The notes below the pieces were generated by a model. It saw only the letters and a program-made list of their open reading frames with translations, searched no databases and was not told where the DNA came from. Of a stretch of DNA of 9,806 bases, positions 1 to 8,600 are shown piece after piece; the stretch's first letter is position 1; every line of letters begins with the position of its first letter. The DNA is from an uncultured Chlorobiaceae bacterium (GTDB taxonomy: Bacteria > Bacteroidota > Chlorobiia > Chlorobiales > Chlorobiaceae), in the NCBI GenBank assembly GCA_903929845.1, contig CAIYWF010000182.1, forward strand, positions 1 through 9,806, read 5' to 3'. A program made the translations under genes and the position numbers.

Positions 1-409
1 GCCGGCGCCCCTGACCCGTCAAAGCCCGCGGAAAAATCGTTGTGCATCCGGCGCGCGGCCGCGCTAAAGCCTACCACCCGTTCCAGTTGCGCGCGTCTGT
101 ACCTTTCCAGCTGAAAGGGAAAAATTTCTCGCTTTTCCCCATCCAGACAGCGCTTACCGACCATTTTTCACTTGACCTTTCCGCGCCCGAAGCATACTTT
201 CAGAGCGAAGGCCGGCTCGATTTCGCGAGCGGCGCACATTCGACCTAGCAGTACGGCGTTTGCCGTGGTCAGGCTTGTAGCCTCGATCCGAAGTGTACCG
301 CGGAACCTGATGAAACTTGAGTGAGAGTGCGCAGCGTTGAACGTCAGAAAAATAGTGCAAACGGCAACGTATTGTTTTGCTTTGCAATATACGATGAGAG
401 GGTGATGAA
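1..409 (+). other. Gene-free, hairpin-rich region; possible untranslated RNA or long 3' end
   Basis: I see no convincing gene here. The only sizeable open frame (15-248, possible ATG at 42) has no recognisable domain and no ribosome binding site. The first ~110 bases are clearly richer in G+C than the rest and include a perfect 12-base palindrome at 53-64 (GCGCGGCCGCGC). Small hairpins can be drawn at 102-118 (CCTTTC/GAAAGG), 117-139 (GGGAAAA/TTTTCCC, exclusive with the previous one), 211-233 (GCTCG/CGAGC extended by GCC/GGC past a bulged G), 253-266 (ACGGC/GCCGT), 271-283 (AGGC/GCCT) and 368-393 (CGTATTG/CAATATACG with a bulge). An intrinsic terminator follows directly, so a + strand transcript probably ends here. 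It could be a non-coding RNA, a long 3' UTR of a gene to the left, or decayed coding sequence. I cannot choose among these. Confidence 0.35.
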
Positions 410-443
410 GGGAAAGAGTTCTGATAACTATCCCGTTTTTTTT
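410..443 (+). terminator. Intrinsic terminator upstream of the metallopeptidase operon
   Basis: GGGA at 410-413 pairs with TCCC at 431-434. Inside it AGTT (417-420) pairs with AACT (426-429), with a small internal loop and a CTGAT apical loop. A run of eight T residues follows at 436-443. This is the classic intrinsic terminator form, read on the + strand. It separates the gene-free region on the left from the operon that starts at 584. It could alternatively act as an attenuator for that operon if transcription starts further left. Confidence 0.6.
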
Positions 444-514
444 CTAAATTCCCATTCGCTATAAACCTCGAAGATGACTTCCCTTTTGGAACTTATCTGC
501 TTTTCATATTGTTG

Positions 515-541
515 GGTTAGCTCATGTTAACCACAGTGAGC
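515..541 (+). promoter_or_regulatory. Interlocked inverted repeats in the leader of the metallopeptidase operon
   Basis: GGTTA at 515-519 is complementary to TAACC at 528-532, and GCTCA at 520-524 is complementary to TGAGC at 537-541. The two pairings interlock, so in RNA they are either alternative hairpins or a tight pseudoknot. In DNA they could be operator half-sites. The element lies 43-69 bases before the ATG at 584, where a regulator or a 5' UTR structure would be expected. Each arm is only five bases, so chance is a real possibility. I could not identify a convincing -35/-10 pair in 444-583. Confidence 0.25.
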
Positions 542-583
542 ATGTATTCACTTTATCGATAAACGATACTTATTTCTACTGCC

Positions 584-1276
584 ATGTTTTTAGATCCAAT
601 GTATTTTGTGTTTGCCATGCCCCCCATGCTGCTGGGGTTATGGGCTCAGTTCAAGGTAAAGTCAGCGTTTAACAAATATTCGCAGGTGCGTACCCAGAGT
701 GGTGTGAGCGGCGCTGAGGCTGCCCGGCGTATTCTTCAGCGTGGCGGGCTCGGGAATGTGACGATTGAGACTGCACAGGGGATGCTCTCTGATCACTATG
801 ATCCCAGACAGAAGGTGTTGCGTTTGAGTGATGAGGTGTACCGTCTGCCAAGTATTGCCTCTGTTGGTGTTGCAGCTCACGAAGCGGGCCACGCCCTGCA
901 GGACAAGATGGGCTATGCTCCGTTGCAGTTACGCTCCTTTATGGTACCTGCAGTCACTGTCGGCAGCAATATTGGCCCTATTCTCTTTATGGCTGGCATG
1001 TTTTTGGCTGGAACACTCGGTACGACGCTCGCATGGGCGGGAATCATCCTCTTTGGAGGTACGGCGCTCTTTGCCCTGGTAACGCTTCCGGTTGAGTTTG
1101 ATGCAAGCCGTCGGGCAAAGGAGCTGCTGGTGTCGCAGGGAATTGTTTCGAGCGCGGAAATGAAAGGGGTAAATGCGGTGCTTGACGCGGCGGCGCTCAC
1201 CTATGTTGCAGCGGCAGCCCAGGCGATTATGCAGTTGGTCTATTTTCTTTCCGTCATGAACCGCAGAAACTCGTAA
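584..1276 (+). CDS. Membrane-associated neutral zinc metallopeptidase, YugP type
   Basis: This 230-residue protein matches the small neutral zinc metallopeptidases typified by Bacillus YugP (Pfam Zn_peptidase_2, assigned by recognition). The zinc motif HEAGH is at residues 99-103, giving H99 and H103 as ligands and E100 as the catalytic glutamate. The conserved segment PVEFDAS (169-175) follows and probably supplies the third ligand, E171. A hydrophobic segment sits at the N-terminus (about 6-22), two more lie at about 126-168, and another near 201-225, so the protein should be anchored in the cytoplasmic membrane. Length is normal for the family. The substrate is unknown; a role in membrane protein turnover is only an inference. 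The ATG at 584 opens straight into the expected N-terminal helix, and no Shine-Dalgarno sequence is visible. The stop is one base before the permease start, so the genes are almost certainly co-transcribed. Confidence 0.9.
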   Translation: MFLDPMYFVFAMPPMLLGLWAQFKVKSAFNKYSQVRTQSGVSGAEAARRILQRGGLGNVTIETAQGMLSDHYDPRQKVLRLSDEVYRLPSIASVGVAAHEAGHALQDKMGYAPLQLRSFMVPAVTVGSNIGPILFMAGMFLAGTLGTTLAWAGIILFGGTALFALVTLPVEFDASRRAKELLVSQGIVSSAEMKGVNAVLDAAALTYVAAAAQAIMQLVYFLSVMNRRNS

Positions 1277-1277
1277 T

Positions 1278-2768
1278 ATGCACAAAAGCTTTCGGAAGAA
1301 ACCGCTGGCGCAGTTGCTGGCAGAGGTGCACAGTGAACATCGGTTGAACAGGATTCTCGGGCCGGTTGCCCTGACGAGCCTTGGTGTTGGCGCTATTATC
1401 GGAACGGGAATTTTTGTGCTTATAGGTGTTGCCGCGCACGACAAGGCTGGCCCTGCAGTAACGCTCTCTTTTGCGGTTGCTGGTATGGCCTGTATTTTTG
1501 CCGCTCTTTGCTATGCGGAGTTTGCATCCATGGTACCGGTGGCCGGTTCGGCTTACACTTATGCTTATGCTACTCTTGGGGAGTTGATGGCCTGGATTAT
1601 TGGCTGGGATCTTATTCTTGAGTATGGCGTCGCTTCGGCAACGGTTGCACATGGATGGTCAAAATATTTTCAGGATTTTATAGGCATCTTCGGGCTTGGG
1701 GTTCCTGCGCTTTTTGCCAATGCTCCCTTTGATTTCGATCCTGCCAATGGACTTCTGAGTTCTACTGGCGCTTGGGTTGATCTTCCGGCGGTTCTCATCA
1801 CTTTTGCGGTTACGGTTGTGCTTGTCAAGGGGATCAAGGAGAGCGCCAATTTTAATGCTGGAATGGTGATTGTCAAGGTTGCTATCGTTCTGCTGGTAAT
1901 TGTGCTTGGCGCTATGTATGTCAAGCCTGCAAACTGGATACCGTTTGCTCCGTTCGGGTTTTCAGGTCTCAGTATTTTCGGTCACACCGTTCTCGGTGAG
2001 CCAGGCACTGGCGGCGCCCCTGTCGGGGTGCTTGCCGGAGCTGCCATGATTTTCTTTGCCTATATAGGGTTTGATTCTATTTCAACGCATGCTGAGGAGG
2101 CGAAAAATCCTCAGAGGGACATCCCGATCGCCCTGATTGGGTCCCTGATAGTTTGCACTATTCTTTACATTGCGGTTGCGGCTGTTATTACCGGTATGGT
2201 TCCCTATAATAAAATCAGTATTGATGCGCCTGTCTCCAATGCCTTTATGCAGGTTGGCATAGGCTGGGCACAATTTGTTATTTCGCTTGGGGCTATTACG
2301 GGCATCACTTCTGTGCTGCTGGTCATGATGCTCAGCCAGCCGAGGATTTTTCTTGCCATGGCGCGTGACGGTTTGTTGCCGAAATCGTTTTTCGGGGCAA
2401 TTCATGAAAAGTTCAGGACTCCCTGGAAATCAACTCTTTTGACTGGTGTTTTTGTTGCCACGCTGGGCGGCATGCTCCCTTTGCGCCTGCTGGCGGAACT
2501 GGTCAATATTGGCACGCTTTTTGCCTTTGTTGTCGTCTGCAGCGCCGTGCTCATCATGAGAAAAACGCATCCGGATGCCAACCGTCCTTTCAGAGCTCCA
2601 CTGGTGCCATTTGTGCCAATTGCGGGTATTCTCACCTGCTTGATGCTGATGTTTTCGCTGCCAGTGGAAAACTGGATCAGGCTTATTGGCTGGCTGTTTA
2701 TCGGCATTGTTATTTATTATTTTTACGGCCGCAAGCATAGCGCCCTTAACTCTCTTGACCCATCATGA
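1278..2768 (+). CDS. APC-superfamily amino acid permease (CAT/YfnA-like)
   Basis: This is a 496-residue polytopic membrane protein of the amino acid-polyamine-organocation superfamily, close to the cationic amino acid transporter branch (YfnA-like). Hydrophobic helices cover most of residues 27-480, consistent with 12 or more membrane spans. The first helix holds the unwound substrate-binding stretch GVGAIIGTGIF (36-46). FAYIGFDSIST (260-270) in the sixth helix region, followed by EEAKNPQRDIP (273-283), is typical of the family. MLSQPRIFLAMARDGLLP (351-368) is the conserved cytoplasmic segment. It should import an amino acid, coupled to protons or by exchange. Specificity cannot be read from the sequence, and CAT-like membership does not prove cationic substrates. 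The start is one base after the metallopeptidase stop. The last codons overlap the next gene by four bases (ATGA), implying translational coupling. Confidence 0.92.
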   Translation: MHKSFRKKPLAQLLAEVHSEHRLNRILGPVALTSLGVGAIIGTGIFVLIGVAAHDKAGPAVTLSFAVAGMACIFAALCYAEFASMVPVAGSAYTYAYATLGELMAWIIGWDLILEYGVASATVAHGWSKYFQDFIGIFGLGVPALFANAPFDFDPANGLLSSTGAWVDLPAVLITFAVTVVLVKGIKESANFNAGMVIVKVAIVLLVIVLGAMYVKPANWIPFAPFGFSGLSIFGHTVLGEPGTGGAPVGVLAGAAMIFFAYIGFDSISTHAEEAKNPQRDIPIALIGSLIVCTILYIAVAAVITGMVPYNKISIDAPVSNAFMQVGIGWAQFVISLGAITGITSVLLVMMLSQPRIFLAMARDGLLPKSFFGAIHEKFRTPWKSTLLTGVFVATLGGMLPLRLLAELVNIGTLFAFVVVCSAVLIMRKTHPDANRPFRAPLVPFVPIAGILTCLMLMFSLPVENWIRLIGWLFIGIVIYYFYGRKHSALNSLDPS

Positions 2769-3475
2769 AAAGCGACATAAACAATAAAGTATTTCTTGTT
2801 ACAGGCGCATCAACCGGAATTGGTGAAGCAACCGCAAGGCGGGCGGTTGAGGCCGGATTCAAGGTTGTGCTTGCCGCACGATCTTCGGACAAACTTGAGC
2901 GCCTGGTAACTGAGTTTGGCCCTGAAAACGCCCTTGCCGTTACTTGTGATGTTGCTGAGTGGCAATCACAGCAGGAGATGGTGGATAAGTGCCTGATGCG
3001 CTTTGGCCGAATTGATGTTGTTTTTGCCAATGCCGGATTTTCGAAAGGATCAACGTTTTACGGCGGTGAGGATAAACCTGAAGAGTGGCGTGAGATGGTG
3101 ATGGTTAATGTGTATGGAGCAGCGGTAACGGCTCGACTGACTTTGCCTGAACTGGTTAAAAATGGCGGCCACTTTCTGATTACCGGCTCAGTTGTCGGAC
3201 GGGTCACCTCCATAAGAAACCTCTATTCGGCAACAAAATGGGCGGTTACCGGCATGGCTCAGGCTATCCGTAATGAGATGGTGGGCACAGGAATCCGTGT
3301 GACGCTGATTGAACCGGGTATTGTCGATACTCCTTTCTGGGATCATCTGCAGAAACCTGCATCTACTGAGCTGCAGTCGGACGATATTGCCCGAGCTGTC
3401 ATGTTTGCAGTCAGTCAGCCTCCCCATGTTGATGTCAACGATATTTTGATCCGACCAACGGGCCAGCAACATTAA
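2765..3475 (+). CDS. Short-chain dehydrogenase/reductase (classical SDR)
   Basis: This 236-residue Rossmann-fold NAD(P)-dependent oxidoreductase has the classical SDR pattern. The cofactor loop TGASTGIG is at 13-20, NAG at 89-91, the structural Asn at N115, and the catalytic Ser at S142 (ITGSVVG). The active-site YSATK at 154-158 gives Y154 and K158, and the PG motif is at 184-185. AARS at 37-40 after the second strand suggests a preference for NADP(H), as an arginine in this position usually does. The closest recognisable group is the YdfG/serine-dehydrogenase-like cytosolic SDRs, but the substrate cannot be inferred. The start ATG overlaps the permease stop TGA (ATGA), so its translation is probably coupled to the permease. 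That coupling hints, without proving, that the two act on related small molecules such as amino acids. Confidence 0.9.
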   Translation: MKSDINNKVFLVTGASTGIGEATARRAVEAGFKVVLAARSSDKLERLVTEFGPENALAVTCDVAEWQSQQEMVDKCLMRFGRIDVVFANAGFSKGSTFYGGEDKPEEWREMVMVNVYGAAVTARLTLPELVKNGGHFLITGSVVGRVTSIRNLYSATKWAVTGMAQAIRNEMVGTGIRVTLIEPGIVDTPFWDHLQKPASTELQSDDIARAVMFAVSQPPHVDVNDILIRPTGQQH

Positions 3476-3480
3476 CCGAC

Positions 3481-3506
3481 GACGCTGGAATGGTATTCCG
3501 AACGTC
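3481..3506 (+). promoter_or_regulatory. Hairpin between the dehydrogenase and tmk
   Basis: GGAAT (3487-3491) pairs with ATTCC (3495-3499) around a GGT loop. GACG (3481-3484) pairs with CGTC (3503-3506) outside a small internal loop. No T run follows, so this is not an intrinsic terminator. It fills the 47-base gap before tmk and ends 16 bases before its ATG. It could be an mRNA processing or stability element, or could separate translation of tmk from the upstream coupled genes. Alternatively it is a chance pairing. Confidence 0.3.
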
Positions 3507-3522
3507 ATGCCAGGCAGGATTC

Positions 3523-4161
3523 ATGCTGATAACATTTGAAGGAATAGATGGTGCAGGAAAATCAACCCAGATAAATAAACTTGTCAACTCTATGACCGGT
3601 TCTGGGGTCGATGTTGTAACCCTGAGAGAACCCGGCGGCACGGCCGTCGCTGAAAAAATTCGTCTTATTCTTCTGGAAAACCAGCACAAAATCAGTCCTA
3701 TTGGTGAACTGCTTCTTTTTTCAGCAAGCAGAGCGGAGCTTGTTCAGGATGTTATCAAACCTGCCCTTGCAAGTGGCAAAACGGTTATTCTTGATCGTTT
3801 TTTTGACTCTACGACCGCCTATCAGGGTTATGGGCGCGGCATTGATCTTGAGCTGCTCCGATCAATTATCGCTATTTCAACCTGCAACATAACTCCGGAT
3901 ATCACCTTCTATCTTGATATTGAGCCTGAAGAGGCTATGAAGAGAAAGTTTTCCAAAAAATCAATTCCTCTGGAATTTGACAGCGACGAGCTTGACCGTA
4001 TGGAACAATCAGGAATTGAGTTTTACCGCCACGTCCAGCAGGGATACCGAGAGATCATGAGGATAAATAGTGAACGCTTTGTCTGCATCAATGCCCTTGA
4101 TTCGGTAAATAGTATACACCACCATATTATTACGTTTCTGAAAAATCAATTTCCTGTTTGA
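3523..4161 (+). CDS. tmk: Thymidylate kinase
   Basis: This cytosolic dTMP kinase makes dTDP from dTMP and ATP, an essential step of dTTP synthesis. From the chosen start it has 212 residues, the usual length. The P-loop GIDGAGKST is at 7-15, REPGG at 35-39, the substrate-binding arginine region FSASRAEL at 66-73, the DR motif at D91-R92, and QGYGRG at 101-106. The LID region is at about 139-158, ending in DELDRME. An in-frame ATG at 3490 would add 11 residues, but those precede the conserved first strand MLITFEG and overlap the intergenic hairpin. The ATG at 3523 also has a purine-rich AGGCAGGA just upstream, the only plausible Shine-Dalgarno-like sequence near a start in this window, although its spacing is short. 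tmk is in line with the operon to the left but not obviously linked in function. Confidence 0.95.
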   Translation: MLITFEGIDGAGKSTQINKLVNSMTGSGVDVVTLREPGGTAVAEKIRLILLENQHKISPIGELLLFSASRAELVQDVIKPALASGKTVILDRFFDSTTAYQGYGRGIDLELLRSIIAISTCNITPDITFYLDIEPEEAMKRKFSKKSIPLEFDSDELDRMEQSGIEFYRHVQQGYREIMRINSERFVCINALDSVNSIHHHIITFLKNQFPV

Positions 4162-4285
4162 CACACACCCGGTTCTCTGTCGAAACACACTCCGCACACA
4201 CTTTCCTGAAAGGGAAAAAAGCAAAAATACCGTAATAACATCTGCTGCTTTGTTTAAATCTTTTGTTAAAGTTTTCTACCGATTT

Positions 4286-4314
4286 TTGAAAGATTTTGAT
4301 TAAATTGCTTTACA
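4286..4314 (+). promoter_or_regulatory. Possible sigma70-type promoter for the sugar-phosphate module
   Basis: The 187-base gap between tmk and the next gene (4162-4348) becomes very AT-rich from about 4250. TTGAAA at 4286-4291 and TTTACA at 4309-4314 are separated by 17 bases, which fits a -35/-10 pair with a good -35 and a poor -10. Transcription would begin near 4321, giving a leader of about 28 bases. No intrinsic terminator for tmk with a T run is visible in this gap, so read-through from the upstream operon is also possible. This call rests on sequence fit alone. Confidence 0.3.
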
Positions 4315-4348
4315 TACTACTCCATCATCACTCCCTTACCAGTAAAGC

Positions 4349-5611
4349 ATGCACGAGAGTATTCTTAAGGAGCGCAAGCTGAGCACAAGCTCCACTTCGA
4401 TCACGTTACAGGATATTCGTACCCTGAAAGAGCTCTACCAACTGAAGGCGGAAACACGTGAACTGAGGGAACCGGTAGTCAAAAACATCATCAAGCAGCG
4501 GGTTGTGGGGCAATCATGTGTTGAATCGTTAAAAAATGCCCTCTACTCACTGGAAACTATTTATATTGATGATGATACGGGGCAGCGGTTGTTGCGCCTT
4601 GATGGCAAAAAACAGATTGAGGTTGATCTCACTTACGAAATCAGGGAACTCCAGAAAGACATCTACTACCTTGAATATGGTGAGGATAAGTTCATTGATT
4701 ACCTCGCAAAATTCATTCCCGATTTTCGCACATATATCAATAAAGGCTTCAATACTCTCAAGGGAAAACACTTTAACGCCTTCATCACAGATCGTGACGG
4801 TACAACGAATAACTACTGCGGCCGATACCGCTCTTCTGTACAGCCGATCTACAACTCAGTATTTCTAACCCGCTTTGCCAGAAACTGCTGTAATCACCCT
4901 ATTATCATCACCTCGGCGCCATTGAAAGATTTCGGCATTCTGAATGTTTCAATCAATCCGAGCCACACGTTTATTTACGCAGGTTCCAAAGGAAGGGAGT
5001 TTATCGATATCAATGGTGAGTTCAACAGCTTTCCAATTGATGAACAAAAACAGAAGCTGATTCAGCTCTTAAACGAAAAAATACTGGTACTTCTCCAGGA
5101 ACAGGATTTTGAGAAATTCAACTTTATCGGCTCTGCACTCCAGATAAAATTTGGCCAGACAACAGTTGCTCGTCAGGATATCACAAACTCCATCAGAGAT
5201 GACGAATCTGTTGCTTTTCTTGAAAAAGTTAAAAGCGTTGTCCTGGAAATAGACCCGAGCGGCAGGAATTTCAGAATTGAAGATACCGGTCTTGATATTG
5301 AAATTATTTTAACCATTGATGGCACGTCAAAAGAGTCTCCAATCAAGGATTTTGACAAAGGCGACGGACTTTCTTTTATATACAAAAAACTGGGCATAAA
5401 TGGCTCGGAAGGCTCTACTCTTGTGTGCGGCGATACCCCTTCGGATATTCCCATGCTGAAAAAGGCAATGGAAATGTGTCATGACGTCTGGGCAGTTTTT
5501 GTAACGAGAGATGAGAAGCTTAAACAGCAGGTTGAGGAAATCTGCCCGAACAGCTATACGGTTCCTTACCCGGATGTTCTTTTAACCATTCTTGGTCTTC
5601 TCTCTCTGTAA
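4349..5611 (+). CDS. HAD-superfamily phosphatase, trehalose-6-phosphate-phosphatase-like, with long N-terminal extension
   Basis: A 420-residue cytosolic protein. The C-terminal two thirds is a HAD phosphatase. Motif I is TDRDGTT (147-153) with nucleophile D148 and acid/base D150. Motif II is TSA (188-190), motif III lysine is K337 (FDKGDG), and motif IV is GDTPSD (361-366) with D362 and D366. The large cap between motifs II and III, and the GDTPSD form, fit the type-IIB HADs that include OtsB trehalose-6-phosphate phosphatase. At 420 residues it is much longer than the ~250-270 usual for OtsB. Residues 1-140 are predicted mostly helical and charged, and match no domain I recognise. The neighbour 38 bases downstream (mutase plus GH65 phosphorylase) favours a sugar-phosphate substrate such as trehalose 6-phosphate, but other glucosyl-disaccharide phosphates are possible. 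No partner trehalose-6-phosphate synthase lies in the window. No Shine-Dalgarno sequence is seen. Confidence 0.8.
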   Translation: MHESILKERKLSTSSTSITLQDIRTLKELYQLKAETRELREPVVKNIIKQRVVGQSCVESLKNALYSLETIYIDDDTGQRLLRLDGKKQIEVDLTYEIRELQKDIYYLEYGEDKFIDYLAKFIPDFRTYINKGFNTLKGKHFNAFITDRDGTTNNYCGRYRSSVQPIYNSVFLTRFARNCCNHPIIITSAPLKDFGILNVSINPSHTFIYAGSKGREFIDINGEFNSFPIDEQKQKLIQLLNEKILVLLQEQDFEKFNFIGSALQIKFGQTTVARQDITNSIRDDESVAFLEKVKSVVLEIDPSGRNFRIEDTGLDIEIILTIDGTSKESPIKDFDKGDGLSFIYKKLGINGSEGSTLVCGDTPSDIPMLKKAMEMCHDVWAVFVTRDEKLKQQVEEICPNSYTVPYPDVLLTILGLLSL

Positions 5612-5649
5612 CAACGATTTTGCATCATGATAATCTTTTAAATACCAGT

Positions 5650-8600
5650 ATGAGCAACATCTTTAAAGGGGCAATATTCGATCTCGACGGCGTCATCACC
5701 GGCACGGCAAAAGTACACAGCTTGGCGTGGGAGTCAATGTTCAATTCCTTTCTCAAAAATTATACCGAGAACAACAACGAACCTTATGTTCCCTTTGACC
5801 CTAGTCATGACTACCACAAGTATGTAGACGGGAAGCCGCGCATGGAAGGTGTCAAAAGCTTTCTTTTGTCGAGAGATATTGAATTACCCTTTGGTGAACT
5901 GGACGATATTCCTGAAAAAGAGACCGTATGCGGTCTGGGAAACCGTAAAAACAGCCTCTTTACTGAAATCCTGATCAAGGAAGGCCCTGAAGTCTATACC
6001 TCATCGATCGATCTCATCAATGTGCTCATATCGAAGGGTATCAGAATTGGTATTGCTTCTTCCAGTTGCAACTGCCAGCTTATTCTGAAGCTTGCCAAGC
6101 TGGAGCATCTTTTTGAAACTCGTGTTGATGGAGAGGTTTCCATTGAGCTCCGTCTTAAAGGAAAACCGAACCCTGATATTTTTATCATGGCTGCCCGAAA
6201 CCTCGGACTTGAACCACACGAATGTGTTGTTGTTGAGGATGCTATTTCCGGTGTTCAGGCTGGTTTCCGGGGTAATTTCGGTATGGTGCTCGGTATTGCG
6301 CGTGACATCGAAGGATCAAAACTGAGAGAACAGGGTGCTGATATTGTTGTCAGTGACCTCGGCGAGATTACGATTAAAGAGATTGAGCAGTGGTTCAGTA
6401 AAGGCATTAATTATGAGGGATGGAATCTGACTTATACCGATTTTTCTGCCAAGGAGGAAAAAGTCCGCGAAACGCTGACCTCCTCCGGCAATGGATACCT
6501 TGGCATAAGAGGTTCTTATGAAGGTTCTTCCAGTTCTCAACACCACTATCCAGGCACCTATATTGCCGGGGTTTTCAACAGAGTGCCCTCTGAGGTTCAC
6601 GGCCAGACAGTTTTCAACAATGACTTTGTCAATACTCCTAACTGGCTTCCTGTAGAGTTCAGGATTGGCGGAGGAAAGTTTATCGATCCGTTTGAGCAGA
6701 AGATACTCAGCTATCGCCAGAACCTGAATCTGCGCAACGGCCTTATGGAGCGGGAGATCGTCATTCAGGATAATCTCGGACGAATAACGAGCATCGGCAG
6801 CAGCAGGTTTGCCAGCATGGACGACCCTCATCGCTGCGCTTTGAAGTTCACTCTCAAGCCGGTCAATTACAGTGCAGATGTCGAGTTCCGATCTGGAATA
6901 GACGGCCGGATACAAAACAAGAATGTTGCGCGTTACAGTGAGCTGACAAGCGATCATCTGGAACATGTGGAGGGCTTCAGCGAAGACCAGATCATTCTCC
7001 TGCATGTTCGTACCAATGTGTCGCATTACGACATTGTAACAGGAACGAAGACCCGGATATTGTCTCATGGAAAGCCAGCAGTTATTGAACGTTCAACCTT
7101 AAGTGAAAATCGGTATATCGGTGAATTGTTTACAATGGCTCTGAGTCCGAACAAGAGCTGTACTGTTGAAAAACTGGCATCTATTTATACATCACTTGAC
7201 ACGAAAACCAGTAATCCGGTAAAAGCCGCGAAACTTTCACTTGAAAGCGAGGACTCTTTCGATTCACTGTTCAAAGCACATGTCAACGCTTGGGAAAAAA
7301 TATGGAAACAGGCTGATATGATTGTTGAAGGCGATCGATTCAGCCAGAAATTACTCAGACTGCACACCTATCACATGATGTGCACGGCATCGATACACAA
7401 TCCATCCATCGATGCCGGAATGCCTGCTCGTGGCTTGAACGGTGAGGCTTACCGTGGCCATATCTTCTGGGATGAAATATTTATTCTGCCATTTTTCAAC
7501 CGCCTCTTTCCCGACATTTCAAAGGCGCTTCTTATGTACCGCTATCGCAGGCTTGATGCTGCCAGAAAGTATGCTCGTGAAAACGGATACAAGGGCGCCA
7601 TGTACCCCTGGCAGACGGCTGATGATGGCCTTGAAGATACGCAGGTTTTGCATTTCAATCCAAAAAGCGGTACATGGGGACCTGACCTCAGCCGTTTACA
7701 GCGTCATGTTTCGATAGCGGTTTTCTATAATGTGTGGCGCTATATCTATGACACTGACGACACCAAATTTCTTAATGAATACGGTGCGGAGCTGATGTTT
7801 GAAATTGCAAGGTTCTGGGCTTCAATCTCAACCTATTCTTCGGTAACGAACAAGTACCACATTGAAGGCGTGATGGGACCGGACGAGTTTCATGAAACAC
7901 TTCCCGGAAGCGGGAAGGAGGGACTGAAAGATAATGCCTATACAAATATCATGGCAGTCTGGCTGTTTGACAAAGCTGCTGAAATCGGTGAAAAAATTGA
8001 TCCGGCTGTTCTCAAGCGTCTGATGTCAAAAATCCAGCTCAATCCTGATGAATTCACACAATGGCAGGATATCAGCCGACACATGAATATCCTGATTGAT
8101 AACGATGGTATCCTTGAACAGTTTGAAGGCTACAAGAGCCTTAAGGAACTTGACTGGAAGCACTACCGAACCATGTACGGCAATATCCACCGTATGGACA
8201 GGATACTTAAGGCTGAGGATGATTCTCCCGATATGTACAAGGTTGCCAAACAGCCTGATGTTCTGATGACTTTTTATACGATCTCACCCGGAGAAGTAGC
8301 AGAGTTACTGACAAAAATCGGATATCAGGTGCCTGATGCTCTTACCCTGGTCAGAAACAATTATGCCTATTATGAACCAAGAACAAGTCATGGTTCAACC
8401 TTGAGCAAGGTAGTTCACAGCATCATCTCAAGCTATCTGTATGACGGTCATGATATGGCCTGGAAGTGGTTTTCCGAGGCGCTTAAAAGCGATATTCAGG
8501 ATACCCAGGGAGGAACCACACTTGAAGGCATTCACTGCGGTGTCATGGCTGGAACCCTTGATACGGTTATCCGTTATTTCGCTGGCATTTCTTTCTACAA

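Noticed and set aside
53..64. 12-base perfect palindrome GCGCGGCCGCGC
   Set aside because: Palindromes of only G and C are easily produced in a very GC-rich stretch, and no paired site or neighbouring gene gives it a role.
42..248. 68-codon + strand open frame in the GC-rich left end
   Set aside because: No recognisable domain, no ribosome binding site, and it ends well short of the terminator. Length is within chance for GC-rich sequence, though a decayed gene is not excluded.
154..387. 77-codon - strand open frame
   Set aside because: The product is very rich in Arg and Ser with no domain, and it runs opposite to the terminator and to all other genes.
929..1444. 171-codon - strand open frame across the metallopeptidase/permease junction
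   Set aside because: It crosses two well-supported genes, is rich in Arg, Cys and Ser, and shows no domain; it is a shadow frame.
3490..3522. ATG at 3490 as the start of tmk
   Set aside because: It adds 11 residues before the conserved MLITFEGIDG start, lies inside a hairpin, and would make the protein longer than usual.
4202..4216. Short hairpin TTTCC/GGAAA after tmk as a terminator
   Set aside because: The stem is only five bases and is followed by A residues rather than T residues on the + strand, so it does not fit an intrinsic terminator for tmk.
5620..5649. TTG at 5620 as the start of the phosphorylase fusion
   Set aside because: The ten added residues lie outside the HAD fold and have no ribosome binding site; ATG at 5650 puts the first strand at its normal place.
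6316..7068. 250-codon - strand open frame inside the phosphorylase fusion
   Set aside because: It lies wholly opposite well-conserved HAD and GH65 sequence, its product shows no family motif, and it is explained as an antisense shadow.
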